Shown here in pieces: positions 1 to 10,066 of a DNA stretch of 64,000 bases. The position numbers and the translations under genes are program-made. The stretch spans positions 3,472,001 through 3,536,000 of the forward strand of contig RQOL01000532.1 in NCBI GenBank assembly GCA_013076295.1, in the 5' to 3' direction. This stretch comes from Sanderia malayensis (lineage: Eukaryota > Cnidaria > Scyphozoa > Semaeostomeae > Pelagiidae). The stretch's first letter is position 1, and the number at the start of each line of letters is the position of its first letter. Under the pieces are notes generated by a model that was not told where the DNA came from, ran no database searches, and saw only the letters and a list, made by a program, of their open reading frames with translations.

Positions 1-810
1 ATTGAGAATACGACCAGAGAGAACGTTTACGTGCCTTACACGAAGGGAAACACGCAACTTGTCTTCATCGACAGTCCCGGCATCGTGCCCTTCGAAGTTG
101 CACGAAAACTCAAACTCGGAAGAGTGCAGGTGACAGCACCGAGACGTATCATCGACGAAAGTGACGTCCTCGCTGTTATCGTCGACATGGCGAGCAGAAG
201 ACGACGGGAACGTATACATGAATGCATTCTGGATCTACTTCACAAACACCCGGACTTCCCCTGTATATTACTGATGAATAAAATCGACTGGGTGCCGAAG
301 AAACGGTCTCTATTACGCTACGCATCATTGTTAACCGAGGATCGAAAACAGACAATGTGGGGTTATGAAAAGACGGGGGGATACAGTGGTTTCAAGAACG
401 TCTTCATGGTTTCTGGGAGCATGGGTGACGGTGTACAGGATGTGGTTGATTACTTCCTGAATTCAGCAAAACCAGGCGACTGGTTGTATGACAAGGACGT
501 TAAAATAGATCAACCAATTGAAAAACAGATCTCAGAGGTGTTCAGAGAGGCACTGCTAAACACGTTCTCGCAAGAGATACCCTGGCAAGTCAAACAGTTG
601 ACTTTGATATGCGAAGAAGTTGATGAAGACACCATCAGAATTCATCAAAAACTGATCTGGCCAAAGAAGAGCCAAGCGAGATTCGTGCAGACTAAAACTG
701 ATGATATTTATCAGAGAAGTCTCAGAAAACTTAGACATGTCCTCCAAATGAATGTTGCTCTTACAATAGACATTGGGTCATCAGCAAGTCTTGCAAGACA
801 TCTGTCCTAG
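1..810 (+). CDS. ERAL1: GTPase Era-like, mitochondrial (ERAL1), 3' part
   Basis: The frame is open from base 1 to the TAG at 808-810, so the start and the P-loop (G1) lie upstream of the window. The visible GTPase motifs are G3 DSPG, G4 NKID (about residue 94) and a G5-like SGS. These are followed by a C-terminal KH-like region beginning near PWQVKQL. ERAL1 binds the 3' end of mitochondrial small-subunit rRNA and helps ribosome assembly (family knowledge). The part seen is one uninterrupted exon of 269 codons. The segment aligning to the KH GxxG loop reads VQTKTDD, lacking both glycines, which is unusual for the family. An AATAAA at 1212-1217 could end the transcript. The gene lies on the strand opposite the IFT122 exons that begin at 1302. 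Confidence 0.85.
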   Translation: MENTTRENVYVPYTKGNTQLVFIDSPGIVPFEVARKLKLGRVQVTAPRRIIDESDVLAVIVDMASRRRRERIHECILDLLHKHPDFPCILLMNKIDWVPKKRSLLRYASLLTEDRKQTMWGYEKTGGYSGFKNVFMVSGSMGDGVQDVVDYFLNSAKPGDWLYDKDVKIDQPIEKQISEVFREALLNTFSQEIPWQVKQLTLICEEVDEDTIRIHQKLIWPKKSQARFVQTKTDDIYQRSLRKLRHVLQMNVALTIDIGSSASLARHLS

Positions 811-1301
811 CTTACCCAACAGGTTGGGGGAGAGGTAAATAGGATGCTTTGGGTGTGATGGGGTTTAGTATGGAATTTCATAGCAATATGTTTCCCTCCT
901 TACTGCCATAAGATCCATAAAAGAAAGTGATTTATTTTTTGACTTTTTTCATATGAATATATGTCCATAAGATGGAAAATATCATTGTAAAATTATATTA
1001 GAGAATGGATTTTCATCATTATCAGTTATTTTTTATTGAAGCTCTTGAACAGGAGATCACGTTCGGAAATCAAAGGCGCGCGAACAGAATCAACAGCGCA
1101 ACAACCACAGCGCGCATAATACTTGCAGAAGCGTCCTACGCGCACACGAAATTCCTTGTTCTGCGCTCTTACAATTATACAATTATACATTTATTTTTCA
1201 ACATATTGAAGAATAAATGTGCAGCCTTACCTCGGCGAATGTTCAAGCTTCCAAAACATGGAGATTTTTCGAGAAAATAAAATGCATACCGTTTAACTTA
1301 C
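811..1301. other. Interval between ERAL1 and IFT122 exon 3
   Basis: This stretch is the probable ERAL1 3' UTR, with AATAAA at 1212-1217. I searched the minus strand here for the next IFT122 exon (the following WD40 blade) and did not find one. An open frame at 1005-1280 has no recognisable product. Confidence 0.4.
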
Positions 1302-4300
1302 CATCGTTGCAGTATGACAGACAATAGACAGTGTCTTTGTGGCCTTTAAGCATGTCAATCATTGTACCGCCAGATGTTTGATATATCTGAAAGGAAATAT
1401 ATTCAACAGTAACATTGATCCTGTCCCTTCAAAGCTGGCATCCGCGGGGAGTTGAAGAAAATAGTTACGATCACACCCTTTGTAGGCCACAACTTCTTAT
1501 TCACAAGAAAAATTGAAGAATACACGTCTCCCCACTTAAAGGCACAAAAAAGATTCAAAAAGTTTAATAAAAGTTTTAAATTAAGAAAGAAGATTTAAAG
1601 AATTGAGAAGTTATTTAAAAATCAAATTAACCTTCACAAGACTAAAAACGTGACCTTCACAGAAACGCTTAAATAAAAAACTTTTTCAATGCAACCAATC
1701 AAAGCTACAATAATTAAAAAAATACACTTGTATATACGCTTGGATTCCCACCCTTAGCATCAATTATTTACCTACACTACAAATTTTCATTTATTATATT
1801 ACTCCTATCAACAAGAAAATGCTGGTATATTTTCTACTCCTTTATCACCTTAACATTAATTACGTTTTTTTTTTAATTTAAATAAAGCTTTCTCAATGTA
1901 ACAAATGAAAGCTACAATAATAAAAAAAGGAAAAAAAGAAAAAAATAAAAAATAAAGAGAAAAAATAAAAAGTTGCGCTCACACATCCTTTCCCATCGAT
2001 TACTACCCTTAGCATCACCCTAGACTTTTGGGTGTTGCACTACCATGAGCTCTAGCGAGTACATATTAGATGAAGTCTAACTCTCGAGCACCATGGCGGA
2101 GCCGCTAAAATCCATTGAAGGTTTTGTTTGCCCAAAGGCTGGTCTCTCACACCAACGCGTCCAACATGCTGCATTGCCACTACAACATATTGACCGGGCC
2201 GGTGACTGGGTGGGACTCGAACCCACGACCTTCTGCCTCTCACGCAGACGCCCTACCATTGGGCTATCCAGTCACATATATATATAGGTGGTAAGTTCTA
2301 GTCTATAAAAGTTGGGAACACGTGACGTGTCAATCCTGTTAAAGGTGGGCATACATAACATCATTACGTCACGTACTATCCTGCGCAACACTGACCAAAG
2401 TGCTACTGCGCATGCTGACCACCTTTAAGTACTGCAGCTCCTCCGCGGATCCTCTCTTCATCCATGTACCTTCCATGACGTATGACTCAACCATCCATAA
2501 TACCATTACGTCACGTACGCTCCTGCGCAACACTGACCTATGTGCTACTGCGCATGTTGACCACCTTTAAGTACTGCAGCTCCTCCGCGGATCCTCTCTT
2601 CATCCATGTACCTTCCATGACGCATGGCTCAACCATCCATAATACCATTACGTCACGTACGCTCCTGCGCAGCACTGACCTATGTGCTACTGCGCATGCT
2701 GACCACCTTTAAGTACTGCATCTCCTCCGCGGATCCTCTCTTCATCCATGTACCTTCCATGACGTATGACTCAACCATCCAGAACACCATTACGTATTGT
2801 ACTATCCTGCGCAACACTGACCAAAGTGCTACTGCGCATGATGACCACCTTTAAGTACTGCAGCTCCTCCGCGGATCCTCTCTTCATCCATGTACCTTCC
2901 ATGACGTATGACTCAACCATCCATAACACCATTACGTCACGTACGCTCCTGCGCAGCACTGACCTATGTGCTACTGCGCATGTTGACCACCTTTAAGTAC
3001 TGCAGCTCCTCCGCGGATCCTCTCTTCATCCATGTACCTTCCATGACGCATGGCTCAACCATCCATAATACCATTACGTCACGTACGCTCCTGCGCAGCA
3101 CTGACCTATGTGCTACTGCGCATGCTGACCACCTTTAAGTACTGCATCTCCTCCGCAGATCCTCTCTTCATCCATGTACCTTCCATGACGTATGACTCAA
3201 CCATCCATAATACCATTACGTCACGTACGCTCCTGCGCAGCACTGACCTATGTGCTACTGCGCATGTTGACCACCTTGAAGTACTGCATCTCCTCCGCGG
3301 ATCCTCTCTTCATCCATGTACCTTCCATGACGCATGGCTCAACCATCCATAATACCATTACGTCACGTACGCTCCTGCGCAGCACTGACCTATGTGCTAC
3401 TGTGCATGCTGAACACCTTTAAGTACTGCATCTCCTCCGCGGATCCTCTTTTCATTCATGTACCTTCCATGACGTATGGGTCAACCATCCATCCATTACG
3501 TCACGTACGCTCCTGCGCAGCACTGACCTATGTGCTACTGCGCATGTTGACCACCTTTAAGTACTGCAACTCCTCCATGGATCCTCTCTTCATCCATGTA
3601 CTATTGTAGCGTGCCTATTTTTATCAGTACGTCATATCTAATTTTAATCCATTACGTAATCAATTGCATCATTTTATTTTTAACTTTGTAATCATGTTGT
3701 AATCTTTTCTTCTCGAAATATCTAAACTTATTTTGCTTAGTCATCATGACCTTTAACTTTAATATAAATACCCTGTAAATAGAATGATCATTAGTTAGTT
3801 TATTTCATCGTGTTCAGAATATTCGAATCAAGAGTAAAGTCAGGGAAATTGTTTGTTTTATATATATCGTTCTTCTAGTCGGATAAGCTAAAGTTGGCAT
3901 TCGTATTAATCAATTCGGCTTAGTAACTTTATCATTCGCAAGTTACTAAACTATCTATGACGTATGGCTCAATCATCCAATACCAATGATAAAAAGCGCC
4001 TATGGCGTTAGATACCCGACTCCGCACGATTCGTGCAGAAAACAGTGATACCATTTGGCGGCCATTTTAAAGAGGGGCAAATAGCTTTTGTATATCATCG
4101 AGTCCAAAGTTAAATGCTCGATTTGTGGGAAAATAATGGTAAACAAGGTTGACCTATGCATACTGTTGCAGAGCATGCAATATGAGGATAATAGTAAAAC
4201 TTCGAGAATGACAAAAACGTTTCAAACATCGGTGTTTTGTTTATTTCTTGGGGAACCATGGAACGCGCCTAAACTATTATTATATACCCATCCATTTTAC

Positions 4301-7300
4301 AAGTGAATCAATTCAAAGAATTGTAGCGGCCTGATATTCCGTTACATATTTAAAGTCATTTAGGCTGAAGATAATTGGTTTTCCTCGTTGTGGAACCTTT
4401 AGCAAGCAAAACCCTGTGGTGTTACATTGTTGAAAATTCAGATTTTGGTAAAGCTCTAGAATACTTCAGTAAAATCCCGTATCGCATCAGCTAATAAATC
4501 AGTAAGCTTCTGGGATGACAAAACCATATCACTTACCTCTAAATTGAGCAAGCATATTATCCAGTACATCCAAAAGTATTAATTTTTACACCGTTCTTTG
4601 TAATTCAATAAATTTAGGCCGGGTCCATGGTTCCGCAATAAATAGACAAAATACTGATATATGGTACGTTTTTAGCCATTCTAGTGATTTCAATAGTATC
4701 ATCATATTGTATGCTCTGTAAAAATATGTATATATTGATTTATTTTGCCATTATTTTCCCCAAAATGAGCATTGAGCTGTAGGTTTTCTGTATTGACTTG
4801 ATGACCATCATCAGCTTTTTGCCACCATCCATAATAGGATTACGTCACGTACGCTCCTGCGCAGCACTGACCTATGTACTACTGCGCATGCTGACCACCT
4901 TTAAGTACTGAAACTCCTCCGCGGATCCTCTTTTCATCCATGTACCTTCCATGACGTATGGCTCTGCCATCTATAATACCATTACGTCACGCAGGCTCCT
5001 GCGCAGCACTGACTTATGCGCTCCTGCGCATGCTGACCACCTTTAAGTACTCCAGCTCCTCCGCGGATCCTCTCTTCATCCAAGTACCTTCCATGACGTA
5101 CGGCTCAACCACCCATAATACCATTACGTCACGTACGCTCCTGCACAGTACTGGCCTATGTGCTACTGCGCATGTTGACCACCTTTAAGTACTGCAGCTC
5201 CTCCGCGGATCCTCTTTTCATCCATGTACCTTCCATGACGTATGGCTCTGCCATCCATAATACCATTACGTCACGTAGGCTCTTGCGCAGTACTGACCTA
5301 TGCGCTCCTGCGCATGCTGACCACCTTTAAGTACTCCAGCTCCTCCGCGGATCCTCTCCTCATCCATGTACCTTCCATGACGTATTGCCCAACCATCCAT
5401 AGTACCATTACGTCACGTACACTCCTGCGCAGCATTGAAATATGTGCTACTGCGCATGCTGACCACCTTTAAGTACTGCAACTCCACAGCGGATCCTCTT
5501 TTCATCCATGTACCTTCCATGACGTATGGCTCAACCATCCATATACCATTACGTCACGTACGCTCCTGCGCAGTACTGGCCTATGTGTTACTGCGCATGC
5601 TGACCACCTTTAAGTACTGCAGCTCCTCCGCGGATCCTCTCTTCATCCAAGTACCTTCCATGACGTATGGCCCAACCATCCATAATAGCATTACGTCACG
5701 TACGCTCCTGCGCAGCACTGCCCTATGTGCTACTGCGCATGCTGACCACCTTTAAATACTGCAACTTCTTCGCGGATCCTCCCTTCATCCATGTACCTTC
5801 CATGACGTATGGCTCAACCCATCCATAATACCATTACGTCACGTACGCTCCTGCGCAGCACTGCCCTATGTGCTACTGCGCATGCTGACCACCTTTAAAT
5901 ACTGCATCTTCTTCGCGGATCCTCCCTTCATCCATGTACCTTCCATGACGTATGGCTCAACCCATCCATAATACCATTACGTCACGTATGTTCCTGCGCA
6001 GCACTGACATATGTGCTACTGCGCATGCTGACCACCTTTAAGTACTGTCACTCCTCCGCGGATCCTCTCTTCATCCATGTACCTTCCATGACGTATGGCT
6101 CAACCCATCCATAATACCATTACGTCACGTACGCTCCTGCGCAGCACTGCCCTATGTGCTACTGCGCATGCTGACCACCTTTAAATACTGCAACTTCTTC
6201 GCGGATCCTCCCTTCATCCATGTACCTTCCATGACGTATGGCTCAACCCATCCATAATACCATTACGTCACGTATGTTCCTGCGCAGCACTGACATATGT
6301 GCTACTGCGCATGCTGACCACCTTTAAGTACTGCCACTCCTCCGCGGATCCTCTCTTCATCCATGTACCTTCCATGACGTATGGCTCAACCCATCCATAA
6401 TACCATTACGTCACGTACGCTCATGCGCAGCACTGACCTATGTGCAACTGCGCATGCTGACCACCTTTAAGTACTGCCACTCCTCCGCGGATCCTCTCTT
6501 CATCCATGTACCTTCCATGACGTATGGCTCAACCCATTCATAATACCATTACGTCACGTATGTTCCTGCGCAGCACTGACATGTGTGCTACTGCGCATGC
6601 TGACCACCTTTAAGTACTGCCACTCCTCCGCGGATCCTCTCTTCATCCATGTACCTTCCATGACGTATGGCTCAACCCATCCATAATACCATTACGTCAC
6701 GTATGTTCCTGCGCAGCACTGACATATGTGCTACTGCGCATGCTGACCACCTTTAAGTACTGCCACTCCTCCGCGGATCCTCTCTTCATCCATGTACCTT
6801 CCATGACGTATGGCTCAACCCATCCATAATACCATTACGTCACGTATGTTCCTGCGCAGCACTGACATATGTGCTACTGGGCATGCTGACCACCTTTAAG
6901 TACTGCCACTCCTCCGCGGATCCTCTCTTCATCCATGTACCTTCCATGACGTATGGCTCAACCGATCCATAATACCATTACGTCACGTATGTTCCTGCGC
7001 AGCACTGACATATGTGCTACTGCGCATGCTGACCACCTTTAAGTACTGCCACTCCTCCGCGGATCCTCTCTTCATCCATGTACCTTCCATGACGTATGGC
7101 TCAACCCATCCATAATACCATTACGTCACGTACGCTCCTGCGCAGCGATAAATTATGTGCTCCAATGCCAGGAACCCACTTCTCCATTTTAATTTAAGCA
7201 AGCAGGTGTTAATCATCTTCCCTGTGTTTTTAGTCTGTTCAAGTTATTCTTGACTTATAAACAATTTCTCGATTCTGAGAAAACCTTTCTCAACTTCCAC

Positions 7301-9374
7301 GCATTTTTCCTAATTTTGAAACCCGTCTTTCGTTTGGCCACCGAGGTATTCAGTTCATAGCGGAAAAAGATGTTTACTATATAATACGACAGGACCCCCA
7401 GAAAATAGGACTCGTAAACACAGCTGAAAATGTCAAATTTTACTATCGGAGCATTCCTATTTAGCATAAATAAATAACTAGGATAATTATGCCACGGGTA
7501 ATGTGCTCAATGTAAACAAGCCAAATAAACACACGTGGGCGATTTGATTAGTGTTTTTGCAGAAACTTGTCGGCTCAGTTGCACATTAGCAAGAAATAAT
7601 TAGAGAAAGTTTACTCTTTCTTCATTGTTGGGAAGTTTGTCAATTGATGGCTTGCATTGATTGCGTGGAAACAAATGATACAATGAATTCTATTTCATTA
7701 GAAGAATGAAGTTCGGGTTGAAAATTTGGTGACAGGTTCCGTTTGGGCTGGCAAATATCAACCTTTGCCATCCTGACTGACTATTAGTTGTACTAATTAA
7801 ATATATATACCCGTTGACCTCTTATGTTATGTTGATGTTACACATGGTCATAACAGAAACAGTTCCGCTTTTGACTATGTATATTACGTTAGAAACAAAA
7901 GAAAAATTTATTTTGTTGATAAGCAGGCGGAGATTTCCCAACCAGAAGAAAATTTGAGCATTTGACAGGAAAAAAGAAAGAAATTTCATTTTCATTTTAT
8001 TAAAAAGCGCAATACAATACAATTAATTATATACGGCCTAAACAAATGAAGGTCGGAAGAAAGAAAGGAAATTGCAGCAATACATATCAGAGAAACGTAA
8101 CTCTGAGATTTAAAGATATTTGTTAACAAAGTCAAAAACCCCAAATCATTTTCATGAAAAATTTCCGCTATTCTTCACACCATTGTTCCTCAGGTAAAAT
8201 GATGTCCATGAGAGTAAACAAAGGATATTTAACTCATAATATCTTTGTTTACTTTTTCATCAGTGGCGAGGAGAGATCGAAAACGCTGCCAAAAACCAAT
8301 ATGGGTGTTTTGATGAACTTTTTCACAATACAAGGATCGTTTTAAGTCAATTGCCGTCTTTCATGCACACTTTTTTATAATACATAATATGCATAGTTTA
8401 TAGCATTGAGACTCAAATTGTCTAAAATTGCAGAATAAAGCAAGTTGAGGAATTCATTTGAGCTCTCTCGCAAAGCAAACCAAAATAATGTGAGAATAAC
8501 TTCAAGTTCAAAATCGTGGCAAAAAGTTAATTCTTAAAAGAAAAATTGTGAATTGCATATAAGCAAAGTTACTTCGTGCTTTTTCATCCTATATTCGTGA
8601 AAATTTCACCTGCTCTGATTTTATTATACTTTTGATCTTCATTCAAATGCAGTTTACTTAGCTCGTTACTGGATTACAAATTCAAACAATCGATAGATGT
8701 TTTACGAAATTTACTTTTATTATACTCAACAAATCTAGAAAATGCATACGCTAAAATGCACAAATTTTGATGTGTTTCTCTCAGACTTACCAGAATAACA
8801 TTTCCGGCTGTAACAAGTAACTGTTCGCCATCCGGGCTAAATTCAAACGCATAAATCCTACAAAATGAAAATATTAAGATATTAATTTCAGTCAAGAGAA
8901 CCGTAACGAATAACAATGATCTAATAAAGCATACACTATTAAACATGTAAAAATAGATTGAATTGCGAAAGATCATCAGTAAAAGCTACACGTTGGAAGA
9001 TTGAAGTTCAGGGAAGAGAGATAAATAATTTTGAAGCCTGCGGAACTGCAAGTCGTGCATTTTTGCCAGGAGGATTCTATTCTTCTCCTCTTTGCAAAAA
9101 TACAGGAAGTTGAGAAGTAATTGATATGAAATTATTATTTCGTTCAGAATTTACTTGAAAATTATTAAAATCAGGCGACGTGACCTGGATTGCAGGAACG
9201 AACGACATCAAATATTAATGACCAATAACTTAATTTCCATCATGATAAATTGTTATCGATCAAAAATGAGCATGAATATAGAGGCTATAAGAAAATATCC
9301 TCTTACCTTTGAGGACTGTTGCTGACATCGTGAATTTTATCAACCCATACTAAATTAACACGACTAAAAGCCAT
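1302..9374 (-). CDS. IFT122: Intraflagellar transport protein 122, first three coding exons
   Basis: Coding exons on the minus strand are 9307-9374, 8791-8857 and 1302-1386; phases join exactly (68+67+85 bases). The peptide starts [16 protein letters not shown], continues with a WD40 blade ([19 protein letters not shown]), then [18 protein letters not shown] followed by TVYCLSY. This matches the N-terminal WD40 repeats of IFT122, a core subunit of the IFT-A complex that moves cargo in cilia. Intron 1 is about 450 bp. Intron 2 is 7.4 kb and contains two blocks of a ~142-bp satellite plus a SINE. The rest of the gene (about 1,100 residues) is not in the window, and ERAL1 sits where it would continue. 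Either ERAL1 is nested in a later intron or this is a detached 5' fragment. Confidence 0.8.
1985..2340 (-). mobile_element. tRNA-derived SINE copy 1, with body
   Basis: In minus orientation a tRNA-like head (2203-2274) is followed by a body reaching about 1985. The body is clearly similar to 54494-54660 (shared blocks such as TTGCACTACCATGAG), and the flank plus head is similar to 42361-42540 (shared TAAGTTCTAGTC and GTGACGTGTC). Three partial copies of one composite unit in a single window indicate a dispersed retroelement family. It lies in IFT122 intron 2 just before satellite block 1. Confidence 0.6.
2203..2274 (-). tRNA. tRNA-like sequence, anticodon loop GAG; SINE head, probably not a functional tRNA
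   Basis: The 72-nt cloverleaf on the minus strand has a perfect 7-bp acceptor stem (TGACTGG/CCAGTCA), a GCCC/GGGC D stem, a TCTGC/GCAGA anticodon stem, the loop GTGAGAG, and a GTGGG/CCCAC T stem with TTCGAGT loop. Box A (TAGCCCAATGG) and box B (GGTTCGAGTCC) match the Pol III consensus. Anticodon GAG would be Leu, but there is no long variable arm, and there are three instead of two bases between acceptor and D stem. A diverged copy with conserved flanks occurs at 42403, so a SINE head is more likely than a tRNA gene. Confidence 0.5.
2355..3604. repeat. 142-bp tandem satellite, block 1 (about 9 units)
   Basis: The period is 142 bp. Each unit carries a CCGCGGATCC block (mutated in the unit near 3157 and in the last), the CRE-like palindrome TTACGTCACGTA, a pair of TGCGCA cores (CTCCTGCGCAGCACTG and CTACTGCGCATG) and the string CATCCATGTACCTTCCATGACG. 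Repeated 76-codon open frames arise because 142 is not a multiple of three, so they shift frame each unit and are not genes. The block lies inside IFT122 intron 2. Confidence 0.95.
3605..4825. other. Unique spacer between the two satellite blocks
   Basis: This is 1.2 kb of AT-rich unique sequence in IFT122 intron 2. I see no exon, RNA gene or further satellite unit except a short fragment near 3955-3980 (TGACGTATGGCTCAATCATCC), which is a scrap of the satellite. Confidence 0.5.
4826..7150. repeat. 142/143-bp tandem satellite, block 2 (about 16 units)
   Basis: This is the same unit as block 1, again with CCGCGGATCC and CATTACGTCACGTA in nearly every copy. From about 5815 the units gain one base (CAACCCATCC instead of CAACCATCC) and become very uniform. 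They alternate between two variants, TACGCTCCTGCGCAGCACTGCCC and TATGTTCCTGCGCAGCACTGACA. This points to recent local amplification of a two-unit higher-order pattern. The last unit breaks off near 7147. Confidence 0.95.
7151..8790. other. Remainder of IFT122 intron 2
   Basis: AT-rich intronic sequence without recognisable exons or repeats on either strand. Confidence 0.4.
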
Positions 9375-10066
9375 TGTTGGTGAAGTAGAAATGTTTATTC
9401 TAGCACATGCTGGAAAAATAGTCAAATGTTTGAATCGGAGAAACGATTACCAGCACAGCAATAGTGTTGGAACACTCGATCGTCTCATCTCATCCTGATT
9501 CTGATTAAGATCAAATTTCGTGCCTGCAAAAACAAATTTAGAAAATGCCGCCGTGACGGGGGTTTATTGACTTCCTTTTCATTTCCTGCAGCGAAGCTGA
9601 GTCAAAATTTCTCACATGAAGTTTGTCACGAAGGAAGCGTTCATTTGAGTACGTTTCACAAGCAAATAAACATTTGGTGGTATTTTCTAAATGCGTATTC
9701 TATGCAAAGCAGTTTTGTTTTTAGAAAACGGCCCGAAGGGCCTCACAACTACGGTAAATGTCTTAATATTTCTAAATACAAATAAAAACGGGGGTATGGG
9801 GTATCTAGAAATATGAAGAAATGTATAAATTACAGACCATAACTACACAAACGTATAATATTTACAAATAAATAAACTTTAAACACTCGTAACAACGTGC
9901 ACAAATGCTAAAACGCAAGAACTATTTTGAAGTTTGCTAATATTCTCTTGTTGGCACCCGTCTCAATGACATGCTGTGGGTCGAGAGAAAAAAGCCACAA
10001 GGGATTCAGAAATGTTTGAGAAACATCAGACACATAAGCCAATATTCAATATTTCACTATTAATAA
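9375..10066. other. Interval upstream of IFT122 and downstream of DCLRE1C
   Basis: This should hold the IFT122 promoter and 5' UTR and the DCLRE1C 3' UTR, since both are on the minus strand. No clear motif was found. An open frame on the plus strand at 9567-9785 has no recognisable product. Confidence 0.4.

Noticed and set aside
1005..1280. 91-codon plus-strand frame
   Set aside because: No recognisable family; it overlaps the probable ERAL1 3' UTR and ends before the IFT122 exon.
2203..2274. Functional tRNA-Leu(GAG)
   Set aside because: No long variable arm, an extra base between acceptor and D stems, and a repeated flank and body elsewhere; a SINE head fits better.
2482..5755. Series of 76-codon open frames with near-identical proteins
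   Set aside because: They are the 142-bp satellite read in successive frames. The unit length is not a multiple of three, and no splice or start context supports translation.
2355..7150. CRISPR-like array
   Set aside because: Units are directly adjacent 142-bp repeats without spacers, in an animal intron.
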